Source: a virus
IMG/VR virus record: IMGVR_UViG_3300021963_000390
Coordinates: 1 to 34,241 of that record
Length of the DNA: 34,241 nt
Reading direction: 5' to 3' (one strand)
Below are positions 17,115-23,986 of this stretch, piece by piece. The position numbers and the translations under genes were made by a program. How positions within the stretch are numbered: position 1 is the stretch's first letter; each line of letters begins with the position of its first letter. The notes beneath the pieces are model-generated. The model searched no databases. It was given only the letters and a program-made list of their open reading frames with translations, and was not told where the DNA came from.

Positions 17115-18983
17115 TTAAGCGGTTTCAACCAGATTCCAGTTAGACGTTTCCGTGTCGTCAACAAGCGACCATCCAGCAGATTGGGCATTGTTCACATTTT
17201 GCCAGTTTGCGGTCTGACTGTCATCTACTAATATCCAGTTTATAGGAATTACATTTCCAGTTAAGCCATTAGCCGCTACACCAGTCAACGCAACTGTTCT
17301 GTTGGTTGTAACAGAACCCACATCTCCACTAGCAGATACGCCCGTCAGTGCTGCTGATTTTGTAAAAACAACCGTGCCAACCGCGCCAGAAGCCGATACA
17401 CCAGCCAGTGCTACGGAAACAGCGGGGTCTAGCGTTCCAACCGAACCATCAGCTGATACACCAATTAAGCTCAAAAGTCTGCTGGTTGTTAAAGAGCCAA
17501 CATTACCCGTAGAAGAAACACCTGTTAACGCAACTACCGCGCCACCGTGAGTAACCGTACCAACTGAGCCTGTAGCCGATACGCCAGTCAGTGCTTTGGT
17601 GATACTAGGAGAAACTATTCCTACTGAACCTGTAGCTTGATTACCATTTTCAGTCGGGTTGTTTGTTTCTACCAAATCCCCAACAGCACCTGCGGCTTGA
17701 ACACCCGTTATGGCTACTGTACGACTTGGTGTAGCTGTACCTACGCTACCCGTGGCTGAAACCCCAGTAAGTGCTTGGGAAGGTACAACAGACCCTACCG
17801 CACCTGATGCAGAAACTCCTGTCAGTGCTTTTGTAATGCTAGGAGCGACTGTACCTACTGTGCCTGCGGCAGATACACCCGTAAGAGCGACCGTGCGGCT
17901 TTGTATGACCGTACCCACGGCCCCAGAAGCAGATACGCCTGTTAAGGCTATAGACGCGTTTGGAACAACCGTTCCTACAGAACCTGTGGCTGCTACCCCA
18001 GTAATCGGGAAAGAATAACTAAATCCTACTGTTCCAACGCTACCTGCTGCTTGGACACCCGTGAGTGCTATTGTTGTGCTTGGTACTGCCGTGCCAACGG
18101 AGCCTGTGGCTTGGTTGCCATTCTCAGTTGGGTTGTTTGTCTCAGTTACATCTCCTACGCTACCCGCAGCCGCTACGCCTGTCAGAGCAATGGACAGAGA
18201 AGCTGCTACTGTTCCTACGTTACCTGTAGCGGCATTTCCATTTTCTGCAACGGTACTAGAAGGAGTAACAGTGCCAGCATTACCAGAAGCAAGCACACCT
18301 GTTAACGCAAGACTTGTAGCGCCTCTAGAAACTGTGCCAACTGCGCCAGAGGCTGAAACCCCAGTCAGGGCTATTGTTGTACTCGGTGTTGCTGTACCAA
18401 CCGAACCCGTGGCTTGATTGCCGTCTTCTGTTGGATTATTTGTCTCTGTAACATCCCCAACAGCACCAGAAGCGGATACGCCCGTGATGGCTATTGTTGT
18501 ATTTGGTGCCGCTGTGCCTACACTGCCCGTGGCTTGAACACCTGTAAGGGTTGCGCCACCCGTACCACTTGCTGCTAATGAGCCTACTGAACCTGTGGCT
18601 GATACACCAGTAAGCGCGATAGTTGTGCTTGGTGTCGCCGTGCCAACGCTACCCGTTGCTTGATTACCGTTTTCTGTGGGGCTATTTGTCTCCGCGACAC
18701 TGCCTACAGAACCTGACGCTTGAACGCCTGTAAGGGCTATTGTGTTTGTTTCTGCGACTGTGCCAACAGAGCCTGTAGCCGCTACACCGCTTAAAGCAAC
18801 GGAGCGGCTTGTCGTTACTGTACCAACTGAACCATTGGCTTGATTGCCGTTCTCAGTCGGGTTGTTTGTCTCCGCAACAGTGCCTACCGAACCAACAGCA
18901 GAAACACCTGTTAACGCAACAACAACGCCCGTTTCCCCCAGCGAGGAGAACGGCGCTTGCGAGAATGCGGAGATACCAAACAT
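17115..18983 (-). CDS. Repeat-rich tail fibre protein (about 28 repeats)
   Basis: A 622-aa protein built almost wholly of short repeats with core ALTGVSASGSVGTV, each about 20 residues. I count roughly 28 copies between residues 23 and 575; five carry an added NNPTENGNQ-type loop. Such regular hydrophobic/Gly spacing suggests a beta-solenoid or fibrous trimer shaft. The N terminus MFGISAFSQAPFSSLGETG looks like an anchor found in other phage fibre genes. The last 45 residues change character: WILVDD, ANWQNV, GWSLVDD and NWNLV form a Trp-rich repeat likely to be a tip or capping motif. It follows an unusual ribosome binding site. Function as an adsorption fibre is inferred. Confidence 0.7.
   Translation of the reverse strand: MFGISAFSQAPFSSLGETGVVVALTGVSAVGSVGTVAETNNPTENGNQANGSVGTVTTSRSVALSGVAATGSVGTVAETNTIALTGVQASGSVGSVAETNSPTENGNQATGSVGTATPSTTIALTGVSATGSVGSLAASGTGGATLTGVQATGSVGTAAPNTTIAITGVSASGAVGDVTETNNPTEDGNQATGSVGTATPSTTIALTGVSASGAVGTVSRGATSLALTGVLASGNAGTVTPSSTVAENGNAATGNVGTVAASLSIALTGVAAAGSVGDVTETNNPTENGNQATGSVGTAVPSTTIALTGVQAAGSVGTVGFSYSFPITGVAATGSVGTVVPNASIALTGVSASGAVGTVIQSRTVALTGVSAAGTVGTVAPSITKALTGVSASGAVGSVVPSQALTGVSATGSVGTATPSRTVAITGVQAAGAVGDLVETNNPTENGNQATGSVGIVSPSITKALTGVSATGSVGTVTHGGAVVALTGVSSTGNVGSLTTSRLLSLIGVSADGSVGTLDPAVSVALAGVSASGAVGTVVFTKSAALTGVSASGDVGSVTTNRTVALTGVAANGLTGNVIPINWILVDDSQTANWQNVNNAQSAGWSLVDDTETSNWNLVETA
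17258..18917 (-). repeat. Tandem coding repeats of the fibre gene
   Basis: DNA encoding the imperfect ALTGVxAxGxVGxV units, mostly 57-84 bases each. Copies diverge at synonymous sites, so the array is old or selected for protein rather than DNA repetition. Still, blocks encoding NNPTENGNQATGSVGTA are similar enough to allow recombination. Confidence 0.8.
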
Positions 18984-19006
18984 GGTCTACGGCGTACGCC
19001 GCCTCC
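18984..19006 (-). promoter_or_regulatory. Distant ribosome binding site with palindrome before fibre gene
   Basis: GGAGG (plus strand 19002-19006) is 18 bases from the fibre ATG at 18983, too far for normal spacing. Between them is a perfect 12-base palindrome, CGGCGTACGCCG (18990-19001). In RNA a 4-bp stem with a 4-base loop would shorten the effective distance to about 6 bases. This would be a hairpin-bridged ribosome binding site, a type reported for some T4 genes. Pairing in vivo is inference. Confidence 0.45.
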
Positions 19007-19009
19007 GCA

Positions 19010-19501
19010 TTAAGTTGTTGCTAAGCGAATAAGCGCTGTGGAAGTTGTATTATTTGGCTGCGTCAAAGTGAACGTGCCAGCCGTAATGGTCTGCGAACCA
19101 AATGTATGAACACTGACTGCTTTATTACTTTGTGTATTGTTGTAAAAAAGTACCGCATCAAATGCAGTTGTTAGGGTAACTGTTGTATAGATAAAATTAG
19201 CTGAAGGCGTAACAAAACCCACCCCTGCCGTAATAGAAGAGTTGGTTGCCGTCGGGGTAGTCGCAGTGGCCACTGTCACACCGCCTGCGGTATAACCTGT
19301 ACCTGATACTTCACCAGTTGCTGTGTACGCAGTGGCTGTTGCATTCATGGTTGCTGAAGCCAAATACAAAGCACCTTTAAAAGTGTCTCCAGTCGGTGCA
19401 GTTAAGCTAGTACGTGAACTAATAGTTGAAGCACCAAACTGATGTTGGGCTGACATTAACTCACCTAAAAAAGAAGTGCACATTGTTTGGGTATTAGCCA
19501 T
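19010..19501 (-). CDS. Beta-rich virion protein, paralogue B
   Basis: A 163-aa protein related to the gene at 19720-20142: LYLASATMNATATAYTATGE matches LALYTNSAAL-to-TATGE there, and TFTLTQPNNTTSTALIRLAT matches its C terminus. An N-terminal extension MANTQTMCTSFLGELMSAQH is unique. AAGGAT lies before the ATG. Probable structural protein near the fibre base. The stop is followed by a strong but distant GGAGG serving the fibre gene. Confidence 0.72.
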   Translation of the reverse strand: MANTQTMCTSFLGELMSAQHQFGASTISSRTSLTAPTGDTFKGALYLASATMNATATAYTATGEVSGTGYTAGGVTVATATTPTATNSSITAGVGFVTPSANFIYTTVTLTTAFDAVLFYNNTQSNKAVSVHTFGSQTITAGTFTLTQPNNTTSTALIRLATT

Positions 19502-19511
19502 GATTTATCCT

Positions 19512-19709
19512 TTAAGAAAAAGAAGCTGTTTCGCCACCGGCAAAAGTAGCGGATTGTTTTAAAGTTACGTGAGCCGAACGATGAACAAGTTCACCCTCTA
19601 GCCAATACTCCACCCATGTGGTTGATTCGTGGTCATTATCCACGTTTCCCTCTCGCTTTTCAAGCAAGGATTCGTCCATGTCGCCTTTTGTTGTGGTGAT
19701 GATAGCCAT
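19512..19709 (-). CDS. Small acidic hypothetical protein between paralogues
   Basis: A 65-aa protein from ATG 19709, chosen because AAAGGAG precedes it at 5-base spacing; reading further upstream only enters the previous gene. It starts MAIITTTKGDMDESLLEKRE, is acidic, and contains TTWVEYWLEGELVHRSAHVT, a likely beta hairpin. No family recognised. It separates the two paralogous beta-rich proteins. Confidence 0.7.
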   Translation of the reverse strand: MAIITTTKGDMDESLLEKREGNVDNDHESTTWVEYWLEGELVHRSAHVTLKQSATFAGGETASFS

Positions 19710-19719
19710 TCGTGCTCCT

Positions 19720-20142
19720 TTAAGAAATGCGAATAATCGCAGATGTGTTAGTGACTGCTGGGAATTGTACGGTAAATGTGTTAGTAGAGGTCTTATCTGC
19801 GCCAAAATCTAAAACACAAACCGCTGGGTTTCCGCCACCGCTTAGATAGATTAACGCACCCCGTGCAGTAATAGCGCCCGTCCATGATGTGTTATCAAAC
19901 GAAATAAACGCTGTGTCCCCATTACCTACCGTTGGGACTTGGGCTATCGTCAATAAATTACCGCCCGCTACATAGTTGCCACCAGACGCTTCGCCCGTAG
20001 CAGTGTATGCAGTTGTGTCTTCATTGAGAGCGGCTGAGTTGGTATACAACGCCAAATAAAAACTACCAGACGTAAAGTTAAACGTGCCATTCATCAAGCC
20101 CGTCTTAAACGTATTGCAGGTAAAGTTGCCAGTAAAAGCCAT
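19720..20142 (-). CDS. Beta-rich virion protein, paralogue A
   Basis: A 140-aa Thr/Gly/Asn-rich protein starting at ATG 20142 (a TTG just before is not needed). Segments SFYLALYTNSAALNEDTTAY, TATGEASGGNYVAGG and TFTVQFPAVTNTSAIIRIS match, in order, segments of the next paralogue at 19010-19501. The fold is probably a single beta sandwich. Proteins like this are frequent in tail-tip regions of aquatic phages, so a tail or fibre-base role is likely but unproved. Confidence 0.72.
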   Translation of the reverse strand: MAFTGNFTCNTFKTGLMNGTFNFTSGSFYLALYTNSAALNEDTTAYTATGEASGGNYVAGGNLLTIAQVPTVGNGDTAFISFDNTSWTGAITARGALIYLSGGGNPAVCVLDFGADKTSTNTFTVQFPAVTNTSAIIRIS

Positions 20143-20864
20143 CAAGTCACCGCCTGTCTATATTGACCAGAACGGTAAGCATCCTGACGCTCCATACCAT
20201 CTCCAAGACGCTTGGCAAGTGCCAATGCTTCCTTGTACTTAGTGTCGTATAAACCAATTATGTCCGCTTCGCCCTTCATGTACGTGTACGCTTCAACTAG
20301 CGAACCATACAAAAGCACAGAGTCAAAGTTATCACCCAACCATGTAGTTACGGCTGTGGTGATTGACTCAGGGTAATAGTAATAATGCAGTTCTACGTAA
20401 TAAGTGGCATCTGGGGTTGGCCCAAGAATAAGAGACAACTCGGTTGTGATAGTAGCGCCAGAAACCGTTGGACCAAACAAACCGTAATACTTTGGCTCAC
20501 CCGTGCTGTTAGGGGTTGGATATGCCTGACGTATAAAATTAACGTCTTTGTTCAATAGGTACTCAAACGTACCTGTATCTAAATTAATAGGGTTGCCAGT
20601 AGCCCCCGTTACCAACGCTAGAGAATACACAGAAAGAAAATCGTTTGGTAAGGATACGTATTTGTTGTTGGCTGTGATGGCTGAATATTGGTTCTTGCGA
20701 ATAGATGGAAACTGTACCGAGTTGTAAATGCGTTGTTCAGCCTGCTCAATAAAGCGGTTGACTTGTTGGGCTGACGTGACGACCGTGCTGTCCGCCAACG
20801 TCGTGTCGGGGAAGCTGTTTTCTGTATACGTCTTAATCGCAGTTACTAACGCGGAATAGTTCAT
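20142..20864 (-). CDS. Phage adaptor protein (SU10-type, probable)
   Basis: A 240-aa protein with the plan of podovirus head-to-tail adaptors: an N-terminal helix MNYSALVTAIKTYTENSFPD, then INRFIEQAEQRIYNSVQFP-like helix (residues 35-54), a beta region KYVSLPNDFLSVYSLAL, and a C-terminal helix pair (VLLYGSLVEAYTYMKGEADI; YDTKYKEALALAKRLGDGME). Such proteins ring the portal and join it to the nozzle. I recall this layout from SU10-like and HMO-2011-like phages. The stop shares one base with the next ATG. Confidence 0.75.
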   Translation of the reverse strand: MNYSALVTAIKTYTENSFPDTTLADSTVVTSAQQVNRFIEQAEQRIYNSVQFPSIRKNQYSAITANNKYVSLPNDFLSVYSLALVTGATGNPINLDTGTFEYLLNKDVNFIRQAYPTPNSTGEPKYYGLFGPTVSGATITTELSLILGPTPDATYYVELHYYYYPESITTAVTTWLGDNFDSVLLYGSLVEAYTYMKGEADIIGLYDTKYKEALALAKRLGDGMERQDAYRSGQYRQAVT

Positions 20865-21118
20865 CCCATCGGTCCTCTTGCCATCACGCCTTTAGTGGCA
20901 CAGCCAGTACCACGGATTTTAATACCGCTAGTCTTAGTGGCTGGGTAGTTACCTTTGCTAATACCACCAACAGACGGGTTTATCTCTGTCATACGTTTAG
21001 CGCCAGTCTCAGTTGGGACTACGGCTTTAGTTTCTTTGCCAGACATATCGTGTGGCTTGGCATAGACGCTGGCATCGCCAACTTCTTTACCCATCATTTT
21101 TTTGCTAAAGGTAGCCAT
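20861..21118 (-). CDS. Small Gly/Lys-rich hypothetical protein
   Basis: An 85-aa protein, MATFSKKMMGKEVGDASVYA onward, with a Gly/Lys/Thr-rich C-terminal half (GISKGNYPATKTSGIKIRGT; GCATKGVMARGPMG). No domain recognised. It is coupled on both sides: TAATG with the 61-aa gene and ATGA with the adaptor gene. The last of the small basic cluster in transcription order. Confidence 0.7.
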   Translation of the reverse strand: MATFSKKMMGKEVGDASVYAKPHDMSGKETKAVVPTETGAKRMTEINPSVGGISKGNYPATKTSGIKIRGTGCATKGVMARGPMG

Positions 21119-21303
21119 TATTTGCTCCCTTGATTCATTGCGCGGGACATGTTACGTCCTTGACGCATGCGGTCTTCAGAAGTGGGGCCACCCTTTTTTA
21201 ATTTGGTCATTGGCTTGCCGGGGTGCAATTTTTTCTCGTGCTTATGCACAGCGCCCGCGATCATTTTCTTGTCTTGCTTTAAGTCTTTCTTGTCCATTTT
21301 CAA
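21118..21303 (-). CDS. Small Lys-rich protein
   Basis: A 61-aa, very basic protein: MKMDKKDLKQDKKMIAGAVH, a HKHEKKLHPGKPMTKLKKGG stretch, and a C-terminal RMRQGRNMSRAMNQGSK. It has no hydrophobic segment and is probably helical then disordered. It shares one base with the next start (TAATG). Charge and company suggest DNA or capsid-interior binding; function is unknown. Confidence 0.72.
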   Translation of the reverse strand: MKMDKKDLKQDKKMIAGAVHKHEKKLHPGKPMTKLKKGGPTSEDRMRQGRNMSRAMNQGSK

Positions 21304-21306
21304 CTC

Positions 21307-21696
21307 CTAAGTTGTTGCTACCGTAACTGTACCAAGTTGTACAACCAAATTCAAATTATTTGGTGTCAACGCCGCATCAAAACTACTCGACCCACCAACA
21401 GGGTTCCAGCCCCATTGAAAAATTCGACTACCACCACCGCTATACCCATCCACATCTAAACCAGAAACTTGGTAACTTCTGTCAGGTCGAGGGTCGCGCA
21501 CACCTTGCGGGTCATCCACTGGGTACATACCCAACTGCAACTGCGGTTGGTCTGGGTTCCAGCAAGTGGCGCAAACTAACAAGTTATACGTCTTTGTTTT
21601 AACTACTTCTTTACGTAACGCAGTCAACTTAAAACGAAAACCACATCGGTCACATTCCGCAATCGCATTTTTGCCAGACGCAAACCGATTACCCAT
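21307..21696 (-). CDS. Zinc-ribbon virion-operon protein
   Basis: A 129-aa protein with two CxxC knuckles, CDRCGF at residues 15-20 and CATCW at 42-46, separated by 26 residues, the spacing of a zinc ribbon. A flexible Gly/Ser/Thr-rich C terminus with beta strands (NLNLVVQLGTVTVATT) follows. It is coupled to the adaptor candidate by TAATG. Zinc ribbons in phage structural operons may bind DNA or stabilise a connector protein; no activity can be read from the sequence. Confidence 0.75.
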   Translation of the reverse strand: MGNRFASGKNAIAECDRCGFRFKLTALRKEVVKTKTYNLLVCATCWNPDQPQLQLGMYPVDDPQGVRDPRPDRSYQVSGLDVDGYSGGGSRIFQWGWNPVGGSSSFDAALTPNNLNLVVQLGTVTVATT

Positions 21697-22628
21697 TACG
21701 TCCCCCCGATAAACATCTGCCTTGGAACAAGGCGTATTGCGGCGCGTTCTTGGTCTTCGTCAGCGGCAACCATCCATGCTTCGTCGTACTGGGATTTCAA
21801 AAGTTGTATGCGCTCTAGACCGCCGGGCACTTTAAGAGCGACGTGATACGCCAAACCTGCCGCCATACATGGCACAAAGCGGAATGGGACATCCATAACA
21901 TTTACACCACCGCCAGCGTCTTGTGTGCGGCGCATGCGCCAGTACACGAACTGATAAGTCTGTGACCCATCAGGGGTAGGCCACACGGTGATGGAAGGTA
22001 AATTCTGTACATACACGGCTTTACCTGTGAGGTGAGTTGCCGCTGTTGTGTTGTTTTGACCTCTATAACAGTTGCCAAGGGTACTGCCATCGATGTAGCC
22101 GTACCAAATCGTCTCATCATCAACTTTGATGAACCCAGTAGCGGGTAGTCCCACCGTTGTGTTTAAAGTGATTGTGGTGGCTGTTGTAGAGGTTATTGCG
22201 CCATTGAGCGTGGAACTGGTGGGTGAGGTCTGAGCATCAAGTCTTTGAACCCACACTTGGATAGGACGCGCCTGTTGCAGTTTGTTGGGCAGTGTGGCGT
22301 AGGTAGAAACGCTAATACGTGTAATAGTCAGGTCAGCCTGAGTAGCCGCCACATTTGCCTGTGTACGAATCACATGGTCTAGCAAATCCACTGTATCAAG
22401 AGGTAAAGCGTATGTGGGTAAACCCTCGGTCAAGGTAATAGAACCTTGTTCAAACGTCCACATGTTGATGCCACGATTTGCCCACTCAGCAAACATCAAG
22501 TTCAAAGACCGCCGTGCAGTCCTTAAGTCGTAGCCAGTACGTAACTCTGAACCCGCGCGCTCAAACGCCTCTTCGACTAACTCGGAGAGGTCAAGGTTGA
22601 ACGATGTGCTTCCAGAGGTGTACGCCAT
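21696..22628 (-). CDS. Head-tail adaptor / tail accessory protein candidate
   Basis: A 310-aa protein. The N-terminal part is helical (LDLSELVEEAFERAG; LRTARRSLNLMFAEWANRG), followed by beta strands (GSITLTEGLPTYALPLDTVD), a layout shared with adaptor and tail-tube accessory proteins of short-tailed phages (P22 gp4 or T7 gp11 type roles) that extend the portal channel. Residues about 136-207 are an inserted small beta domain (STLNGAITSTTATTITLNTT; GFIKVDDETIWYG; CYRGQNNT) that recurs in the 783-aa nozzle candidate. The C-terminal helices contain FVPCMAAGLAYHVALKVPG. Family placement is by pattern and context. Confidence 0.68.
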   Translation of the reverse strand: MAYTSGSTSFNLDLSELVEEAFERAGSELRTGYDLRTARRSLNLMFAEWANRGINMWTFEQGSITLTEGLPTYALPLDTVDLLDHVIRTQANVAATQADLTITRISVSTYATLPNKLQQARPIQVWVQRLDAQTSPTSSTLNGAITSTTATTITLNTTVGLPATGFIKVDDETIWYGYIDGSTLGNCYRGQNNTTAATHLTGKAVYVQNLPSITVWPTPDGSQTYQFVYWRMRRTQDAGGGVNVMDVPFRFVPCMAAGLAYHVALKVPGGLERIQLLKSQYDEAWMVAADEDQERAAIRLVPRQMFIGGT

Positions 22629-22861
22629 TATCTAAAGCCTGCTGTTTTCTTTGCTATGCCTTTGGGTTGCGACACAAACTGTTTACCTTTGGCCTTACCC
22701 GCACGCTTCGCACGGGTAGTTGCCGCATACTCTGCTGGGCTTAAAGACTTAATCGCGGCTTCTGGCAAATAACGCTCTCCCGTTTTGGAAGAAGGTTTCC
22801 CCGACTTGGTACGCCACTTCTGGTCGCCCCAATTTTTAAGGGATTGCTGTGGCGCTTTCAA
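22628..22861 (-). CDS. Small basic protein with TTG start
   Basis: A 77-aa basic protein read from TTG at 22861 as MKAPQQSLKNWGDQKW. I prefer this start because it makes a TTGA overlap with the preceding stop and a purine-rich GGCGGGGG lies upstream; longer reading to 22927 would only duplicate codons of the preceding gene and adds a Cys-rich, unlike N terminus. The body has WRTKSGKPSSKTGERYLP, SLSPAEYAATTRAKRAGKAK and a Lys-rich tail. It is a recurrent aquatic-phage form without known function. It overlaps the next start by TAATG. Confidence 0.72.
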   Translation of the reverse strand: MKAPQQSLKNWGDQKWRTKSGKPSSKTGERYLPEAAIKSLSPAEYAATTRAKRAGKAKGKQFVSQPKGIAKKTAGFR

Positions 22862-23133
22862 TCTCGATAGCCCCCGCCTGCCGCCTTGTACTTTTTGGCT
22901 ACAAGTTGTGCCTTGCGTGCAGACCACTGACCTGCGCCAGTACCCTGAGTCGCCGAGGCTTTTACCTGAGACAAAATTTTCTTGCGAAGACTTGGCTTTG
23001 TGTAATTACCAGCGGCGTTAACCGTCCCACCCTTTTTATATTCGGTGAAATCGGTGTCATCGCGGCGTGCTTTTTTCACGCCTTTAGGCATTTTGCTAGG
23101 GGCAATAGCCCCCATACCACGGCTAGGTATCAT
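22858..23133 (-). CDS. Small basic protein with GxGQWSARKAQ motif
   Basis: A 91-aa basic protein. It carries RRDDTDFTEYKKGGTV, then YTKPSLRKKILSQVKAS, then GTGAGQWSARKAQLVAKKYK and a C-terminal GGGYRD. I know this arrangement from uncharacterised phage and bacterial proteins, sometimes listed as a domain of unknown function (I am unsure of the number). The stop TGA shares two bases with the TTG start of the next gene (TTGA), coupling them. Confidence 0.78.
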   Translation of the reverse strand: MIPSRGMGAIAPSKMPKGVKKARRDDTDFTEYKKGGTVNAAGNYTKPSLRKKILSQVKASATQGTGAGQWSARKAQLVAKKYKAAGGGYRD

Positions 23134-23136
23134 GAT

Positions 23137-23550
23137 TTAGCAGGCTGCTTTGCCGCCCTTGGTCATGGTAATCATCTTGCCTTTGGTTTTACCCTTGATC
23201 TCGATGCCACCACCTTTAGCCATCTTCTTAGCCATGCCGCCTTTTTTCATTGGCATTTCTGCTTTGGCTCCAGCTTTTTTCTTAGCTATCATTGCCATAA
23301 AACCTGCGTTCATTTTGCTAGCCATAGTTCCACCTTGTTTAAAAAGTGCCATCGAACCGTGATTGGTCTTTGGCTGGTTAATACTCTGTACATCAGCGCG
23401 GGTGTTGTCACCTTTGCCAAACTTCTTGCCCTTATCTGCTTCGGCAAAGTCTTTGCCAACGGACTGTGGGACTCCTGCTTTCTTGGCAAACGATGCGTTA
23501 TTAGCCACCGCCGCCATGAAATTGTGTTGTTTCTTACTCGTGCTTGGCAT
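23137..23550 (-). CDS. Lys/Gly/Met-rich small virion-operon protein
   Basis: A 137-aa basic protein. The N terminus MPSTSKKQHNFMAAVANNAS resembles small phage and bacterial proteins of unknown function that start with a KSKxQxxFM-type helix. The C-terminal half is low complexity: repeated KKGGM, KMAKGGG and KGKMITMTKGG elements. It lacks membrane segments. Tight placement among other small basic genes suggests a shared role, perhaps binding packaged DNA or filling the head, but this is not shown by the sequence. Confidence 0.72.
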   Translation of the reverse strand: MPSTSKKQHNFMAAVANNASFAKKAGVPQSVGKDFAEADKGKKFGKGDNTRADVQSINQPKTNHGSMALFKQGGTMASKMNAGFMAMIAKKKAGAKAEMPMKKGGMAKKMAKGGGIEIKGKTKGKMITMTKGGKAAC

Positions 23551-23722
23551 ACTTAGCCACCAAGTTTTTAACAGTTTCGGTTTCCCAGATGCGAAGAATT
23601 AACCACACAATGGTCAATATTCCACCAATGAGTCCTACGAGTGGAGTTACCCAGCCCATGAAACCACCAAGTCCAACAACCACAGCCGCGCCGTCAGTCA
23701 TTGTTTTTACGTCGTTGTTCAT
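23534..23722 (-). CDS. Holin-like small membrane protein
   Basis: A 62-aa protein with a hydrophobic stretch from about residue 14 to 46 (VVVGLGGFMGWVTPLVGLIG followed by GILTIVWLILRIW), readable as one long or two short membrane segments split by Pro26, and a charged C-terminal tail (VKNLVAKYAKHE). Size and charge layout fit small podovirus holins such as class II holins. It is far from the endolysin at 9.5 kb, so it could instead be a membrane protein acting in assembly or superinfection exclusion. AAGGA precedes ATG. It overlaps the next gene by 17 bases. Confidence 0.6.
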   Translation of the reverse strand: MNNDVKTMTDGAAVVVGLGGFMGWVTPLVGLIGGILTIVWLILRIWETETVKNLVAKYAKHE

Positions 23723-23731
23723 ATAAATCCT

Positions 23732-23986
23732 TTAACATTTCCAAGCCCGTAGGCTTTTGTTAATACGTGAATTCGGGTCTTTCGCTGTCTTTGCGGATGT
23801 CAGTTTCTTTTTCATGCCGGTCATCCTTGCGCAGAAAGAATCTTTGCGACTGCCACCCTCTGGTTGCGGAGCCTTTAGCCCCGGCTTGCCCGGATTGGCT
23901 TTGTTGTAGGAAGCCCTGCCCTTGGCGTTTAAACCGCCCTTGTCAGACTTGCCTTCTTTGCGTTGCCATGCTGGTGACTTAGCCAT
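23732..23986 (-). CDS. Small basic Lys/Gly-rich protein with Cys pair
   Basis: An 84-aa, strongly basic protein: MAKSPAWQRKEGKSDKGG, then GLNAKGRASYNKANPGKPG, then SRKDSFCARMTGMKKKL and a C-terminal SLRAWKC. I recognise this as a form common in aquatic phage structural operons, but not as a protein of known function. High Lys/Arg and Gly suggest nucleic-acid contact, for instance packed DNA. It overlaps the glycosyltransferase-like gene by 8 bases. Confidence 0.78.
   Translation of the reverse strand: MAKSPAWQRKEGKSDKGGLNAKGRASYNKANPGKPGLKAPQPEGGSRKDSFCARMTGMKKKLTSAKTAKDPNSRINKSLRAWKC

Noticed and set aside
17258-18917. Regular DNA repeats that could suggest CRISPR or a non-coding satellite
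   Set aside because: Repeats are imperfect, lack unique spacers of constant length and keep one open frame of 622 codons with protein-level conservation.
11488-18983. Diversity-generating retroelement targeting the fibre or collar genes
   Set aside because: No reverse transcriptase, accessory gene or template/variable repeat pair is seen here; collar domains occur in such systems but are not sufficient evidence.
22849-23556. A 235-codon open frame on the plus strand
   Set aside because: It lies opposite three well-coupled small minus-strand genes of recognised form. Lys/Gly-rich codons (AAA, GGC) seldom create stops on the opposite strand. It lacks a ribosome site and has no protein-like features.
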